The position numbers were made by a program, and so were the translations under genes. A DNA stretch of 19,218 nucleotides from NCBI GenBank assembly GCA_003512875.1, contig DONZ01000100.1, forward strand, positions 1 through 19,218. Reading direction: 5' to 3'. The stretch is from Desulfovibrio sp. Its GTDB lineage: Bacteria; Desulfobacterota; Desulfovibrionia; Desulfovibrionales; Desulfovibrionaceae. Within the stretch, counting starts at the first letter, position 1, and each line of letters opens with the position of its first letter. The notes beneath the pieces were generated by a model. That model had not been told where the DNA came from. It saw nothing but the letters and a program-made list of their open reading frames with translations, and did no database searches. Positions 16,569 to 19,218 of this stretch are shown piece by piece.

Positions 16569-18194
16569 TTACATAAATAAAACATCAATTACAACATACT
16601 GATTATGCTTTTTTCCTCTTATACATGTGATTTTATTCAATATTCTATTAACATCTACTATAGAACTTTTAGGTACATATCCAATTTTACCATTAATAGA
16701 ATACACAGCTATTGCATTTTTATCAAAAGAATTATTAGGTTCTTTAATAAAACTAACTGGAAAATATGTTGGTAATTCATTTATAATAGACTTTCTGTCT
16801 ATTCCATCTTCATTTTTATATGAAATCCCTGCTAAAGCAAAATTTATTTTTGAACAATTATTATACAGCGAATGCCATAATTCCCAATTAAAGTTATCTT
16901 CTACTGTTTTTTTATTATCATATTCTTCACAACTTTTTTCAACTTCAATGTTTTCTTGTTCTAACTCTTCACTATCTCTATCAAAATCTTCATGCCAAAA
17001 TTCTACTTTTATCTTACATTTATTATTTTCATTATCATATAAAACCAATTCTACAGAATGATTTATAGTCCAAGTAAAAATTGTATTCAAATCAGCTTCA
17101 CATATATCAGCTATAGCTTGAAAACATTTTTCTGTATCATTTTTATTTAAATAGCCTATTATTCCATTATCTGTATCAACCCAAACTTTTTTTTCAAATC
17201 CTCCATCAATATTTAAATATATTTCTGTTTCATCAGCTAAAGCAAAAAAAGCGTCTAATCTTTCTTCTCCTCTTATTCCTATTACATTAAATATAAAACT
17301 GTAAACTTTTGTATTTATAGCTGGTTTTTCTAACTGTTCTAGCTCTGAAAAATGTTCAGTTTCATTTTCTATTGAATTATTTATAAATTTTTTATGTGAA
17401 CGATTTTTTATATATAAAAGCATAGAACATAATTCTTTTGCATTTTCCAAACGTTCTTCATATTTTTCTTCAGCTAATTCTTTACAATTATAAAATTCAA
17501 TAGGAAAAATAGGACAATTAATATCATCTAATTGCAAATTAACTACTATAAATTCTTTATTCTTTTTTACTTTTTTTTCCCCACTCATTCCAATTAATGC
17601 ACCTACTCCACCCAAAAGTAATGCTCCTCCAGCAGCTGATAGCATTTTTCCTTGTAATTTCGTTTCAGTGCTTTCTAATAATTCATAATCTATTAAATCA
17701 TCAAAATTATATTCAATAAGCTTACATAAATCCTCAACAGATTGATTTTTTACTTGATTGATTAATTCCTCATATTTATTTTTTACTTGATTAAGCAATT
17801 TCGCTTTATCTTCACTAGATGAATTAACAATTGTTTTTTCTTCTTGCATTTTTGCTTTTATCAGTTCCGCAATTTTTTTTGTACTTTCTGATGCGTCACA
17901 ATAGGAAATAGCAAATTTTTCTTTTTTTTCATTAATTAAAAAATCCATAGAAATATCAGCAGAAGCTGTATTAATTTCTATAATTTTCGTTGGTTCAAAT
18001 TCCTCATTTTTTTCTTTCATTTTTCTTTTTAAAATTTCTAATTTTTCTTGAATTTTTTCTTTACTCGCTTCAGACATCATAAATATTATAAAACAAAAAA
18101 TTCCAATACCTATCAAAGAAACCCATAACACAGGTATCCCCAAAAAAACGTTTAATGATACTAAAATAGCAAGGATAATAAAGAAAACAAGCAT
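16569..18194 (-). CDS. Membrane-anchored HIRAN-domain protein
   Basis: This 541-residue protein begins with two hydrophobic segments (about 1-20 and 22-41), then a coiled-coil-like charged stretch (42-66) and another at 120-155 with a repeated NQVKN. A glycine-zipper-like segment (about 182-205, AAGGALLLGGVGALIG) comes next. The C-terminus (about 451-541) is a clear HIRAN domain: FALAGISYK, EPNNSFDKNAIAVY (485-498) and IGYVPK (504-509). Residues about 298-398 look like a second, degenerate HIRAN copy (FNVIGIRGEERLDAFF ... GIIGYLN) without the EPxNxxD core. HIRAN domains bind DNA ends in eukaryotic HLTF; bacterial roles are largely undefined. GGAG precedes the ATG by about eight bases. The gene is far more AT-rich than its chromosomal neighbours and lies between IS1595 remnants, consistent with acquisition. 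Function is unknown. Confidence 0.8.
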   Translation of the reverse strand: MLVFFIILAILVSLNVFLGIPVLWVSLIGIGIFCFIIFMMSEASKEKIQEKLEILKRKMKEKNEEFEPTKIIEINTASADISMDFLINEKKEKFAISYCDASESTKKIAELIKAKMQEEKTIVNSSSEDKAKLLNQVKNKYEELINQVKNQSVEDLCKLIEYNFDDLIDYELLESTETKLQGKMLSAAGGALLLGGVGALIGMSGEKKVKKNKEFIVVNLQLDDINCPIFPIEFYNCKELAEEKYEERLENAKELCSMLLYIKNRSHKKFINNSIENETEHFSELEQLEKPAINTKVYSFIFNVIGIRGEERLDAFFALADETEIYLNIDGGFEKKVWVDTDNGIIGYLNKNDTEKCFQAIADICEADLNTIFTWTINHSVELVLYDNENNKCKIKVEFWHEDFDRDSEELEQENIEVEKSCEEYDNKKTVEDNFNWELWHSLYNNCSKINFALAGISYKNEDGIDRKSIINELPTYFPVSFIKEPNNSFDKNAIAVYSINGKIGYVPKSSIVDVNRILNKITCIRGKKHNQYVVIDVLFM

Positions 18195-18226
18195 AATTAA
18201 AGCTCCAAAAGTTATTGAGATTTTTT

Positions 18227-18275
18227 CTAGGCTCTATCATAGAGGACTTTTTATAATTCTAGGTTATATCATAGA
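18227..18275. promoter_or_regulatory. Paired operator sites between the HIRAN gene and the HTH gene
   Basis: CTCTAT-C-ATAGAG at 18232-18244 is a perfect 13-bp dyad. A second site reads TTATATCATAGA at 18264-18275, and both are preceded by TTCTAGG. Their centres (18238 and 18270) are 32 bp apart, about three helical turns. A TATAAT lies between them at 18252-18257. This is the expected arrangement for cooperative binding by a Cro/C1 dimer, and the neighbouring HTH protein is the obvious candidate. Confidence 0.6.
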
Positions 18276-18290
18276 AAAAGGATGTAAAAA

Positions 18291-18503
18291 ATGCCTATAA
18301 AAAGTAATCTTATTAGTATTATGGAGAAGAAAAGTATCGGATATGAAGAGTTGCAATACCTTTCTAATACCTCACCTGATACTGTCGCTAGAGCAAGAGA
18401 TGATAGGATTTCCACCTGCCAATTAAAGACACTTGAAAAACTTGCAAATGCTTTAGATGTTAGCGTTCACGATTTATTTGAGCATAAACGCTATCCTCTA
18501 TAA
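18291..18503 (+). CDS. Small Cro/C1-type helix-turn-helix regulator
   Basis: The 70-residue protein is essentially a single helix-turn-helix domain. YEELQYLSNTSPDTVARARD covers helices 2 and 3, and QLKTLEKLANALDVSVHDLF is the conserved C-terminal helix pair of this family. AAGGATG lies just upstream of the ATG. It diverges from the HIRAN gene across a 96-bp region with two dyad sites, so autoregulation and control of the HIRAN gene are likely. Small stand-alone Cro-like proteins are common in mobile elements. The alternative, an antitoxin to the HIRAN protein, is possible but has no direct support. Confidence 0.82.
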   Translation: MPIKSNLISIMEKKSIGYEELQYLSNTSPDTVARARDDRISTCQLKTLEKLANALDVSVHDLFEHKRYPL

Positions 18504-18649
18504 CGTGCTATTATCCTATAATGTATTATCATAGAGTGTCAAACAATATTTTTACAAGGATACATGAGAGGGCAAAAGAATAAGATTAGTTAATTATTTC
18601 TTGGCTGTTAGCAGTGATAGTGCCTCGCTCCTTGGTGTGTATTATATAA
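18504..18649. other. Short intergenic stretch with further TATC motifs
   Basis: TATC-centred motifs related to the operator occur at and just after the end of the HTH gene: CTATCCTCTATAA (about 18491-18503), TATTATCCTATAATG (about 18509-18523) and TATTATCATAGAGTG (about 18524-18538). The last holds the full TATCATAGAG half of the operator consensus. The rest shows nothing recognisable. Confidence 0.35.
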
Positions 18650-18801
18650 GCTAAGGGGTCTCAATATTCTGCATAAGTTGTCGTGTGTACCGTTCATTGT
18701 CTAAAATAAATAGTACGAGCCGTGTTTTATATGTTTTTGTCTTTTTCAACATTTTTTTATGTCAAAACTTTTTTTATTTGAGCTATCTAGTTGAAATATA
18801 A
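18650..18801 (-). repeat. Right copy of the island-flanking inverted repeat
   Basis: This is the reverse-complement match of 16075-16210, with a presumed outer tip GGGGTCTCAATATTC at 18655. Relative to the left copy it holds about 13 extra bases (around TTTATGTCAAAAC). It lies about 250 bases beyond the stop of the right-hand IS1595 transposase and is oriented as that element's 3' end would be. Confidence 0.85.
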
Positions 18802-19048
18802 ATAATATACATTAAAAATATTGTATTTTTTAATGTGTTTATGTAGGGCTATATTGGGTGATATGTAGAATTATGTCTTATAATTAATACATAATATTAT
18901 ATAACAGCAAGGATTTACTCATAAAGTAAATTGCGTAGATTTGAATTTAAAAGTGTGTTTGCTTGCATATTGAATTTTAGGAGAGGCAAGAGCGGCCAAA
19001 ACAGAAAAATTTATATGAATACTGACAAAAATTTTAGGCTCTAGACCA
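18802..19048. other. AT-rich 3' flank of the right-hand transposase
   Basis: These 247 bases lie between the transposase stop and the right repeat. A perfect 10-bp stem, ACATTAAAAA/TTTTTAATGT with an 8-base loop (18809-18836), might end the transposase transcript. A second small stem, TTTACT/AGTAAA, lies around 18913-18927. A short minus-strand frame here has no family resemblance and partly overlaps the transposase, so I do not call it a gene. Confidence 0.35.
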
Positions 19049-19216
19049 TCACTTTTTATTTTTGAAGTAAAGTTGTTCCATAAAAACAGCAAAATTTTCA
19101 TTTCTGAGGTTAAATCTACATTCACATTTTTTTAAATGCAATATAAATTTTTCATCTGTCAGACCATTGAATTTCGCCAACCGTCTTTTAGCAAAACTCC
19201 AGAAGCTTTCTATGCC
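19049..19216 (-). CDS. IS1595-family transposase, C-terminal part (runs off right edge)
   Basis: The 55 visible residues read GIESFWSFAKRRLAKFNGL then TDEKFILHLKKCECRFNLRN and end at TGA 19049-19051. This is the conserved C-terminal signature of ISXO2-like IS1595 transposases (NGIEsFWs.aKRrlakFnG...hlkEcefRfN). This part carries the last catalytic positions of the DDE-type domain and shows no damage in the visible stretch. The remaining N-terminal two thirds lie beyond the window. Orientation is opposite to the decayed copy at 15821-16089. Confidence 0.88.
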   Translation of the reverse strand, partial: GIESFWSFAKRRLAKFNGLTDEKFILHLKKCECRFNLRNENFAVFMEQLYFKNKK

Positions 19217-19218
19217 GT

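Noticed and set aside
16075..18801. CRISPR array or phage attachment sites
   Set aside because: The repeats are a single inverted pair next to IS1595 transposase remnants, not regularly spaced direct repeats, and no integrase or tRNA gene is present.
18919..19125. 68-codon minus-strand frame next to the transposase
   Set aside because: It overlaps the transposase C-terminus in another frame and has no recognisable family features or convincing ribosome site.

Overview
The window reads as ordinary bacterial chromosome from position 1 to about 15.8 kb, followed by a strongly AT-rich accessory block to the right edge. Gene content (full-length DsbD, YcgR-like PilZ protein, DsrE-family protein, LepB/RimO, SulP transporter) fits a motile, probably anaerobic Gram-negative proteobacterium. 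A low-to-moderate GC, host-associated relative of Desulfovibrio is my best guess, but nothing here proves it.

Layout. Positions 1-1035 (minus) hold the N-terminal 345 residues of a SulP anion transporter that runs off the left edge. Positions 1153-4376 (minus) are a dsbD-yjjP-yjjB gene run: a three-part thiol:disulfide reductase followed by a split ThrE/YjjPB-type exporter. An XRE-family regulator (4470-4832, minus) diverges from a PilZ-domain protein (5118-5906, plus), which is followed by an unrecognised 550-residue protein (5938-7590, plus). A CgeB-like glycosyltransferase (7632-8660, minus) converges on it, and both stop codons lie inside one perfect inverted repeat.

A six-gene minus-strand operon then runs lepB - rimO - YbaY/META-domain exported protein - thiD - DsrE-family protein - DJ-1/PfpI protein (13940 down to 8700). 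Gaps are 1 to 17 bases, and it ends in a strong intrinsic terminator (8661-8693) that touches the glycosyltransferase start codon. Divergent to lepB, 14091-15779 (plus) is a 563-codon Asn/Thr-rich, repeat-built reading frame broken by a single in-frame TAA.

The right part (15.8-19.2 kb) looks like an acquired island. A decayed IS1595-family transposase fragment (15821-16089) and the C-terminus of a second IS1595-family transposase in opposite orientation (19049-19216) flank an inverted pair of related 136- and 152-bp sequences (16075-16210 and 18650-18801). Between them lie a membrane-anchored 541-residue protein with a clear C-terminal HIRAN domain and a probable second, degenerate HIRAN-like domain, and a divergent 70-residue Cro/C1-type regulator. 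The two share an intergenic region with two CTCTATCATAGAG-like sites whose centres are 32 bp apart. This self-regulated HIRAN/HTH pair inside an IS-bounded, AT-rich block is the best candidate for an undescribed accessory system; its function cannot be read from sequence.
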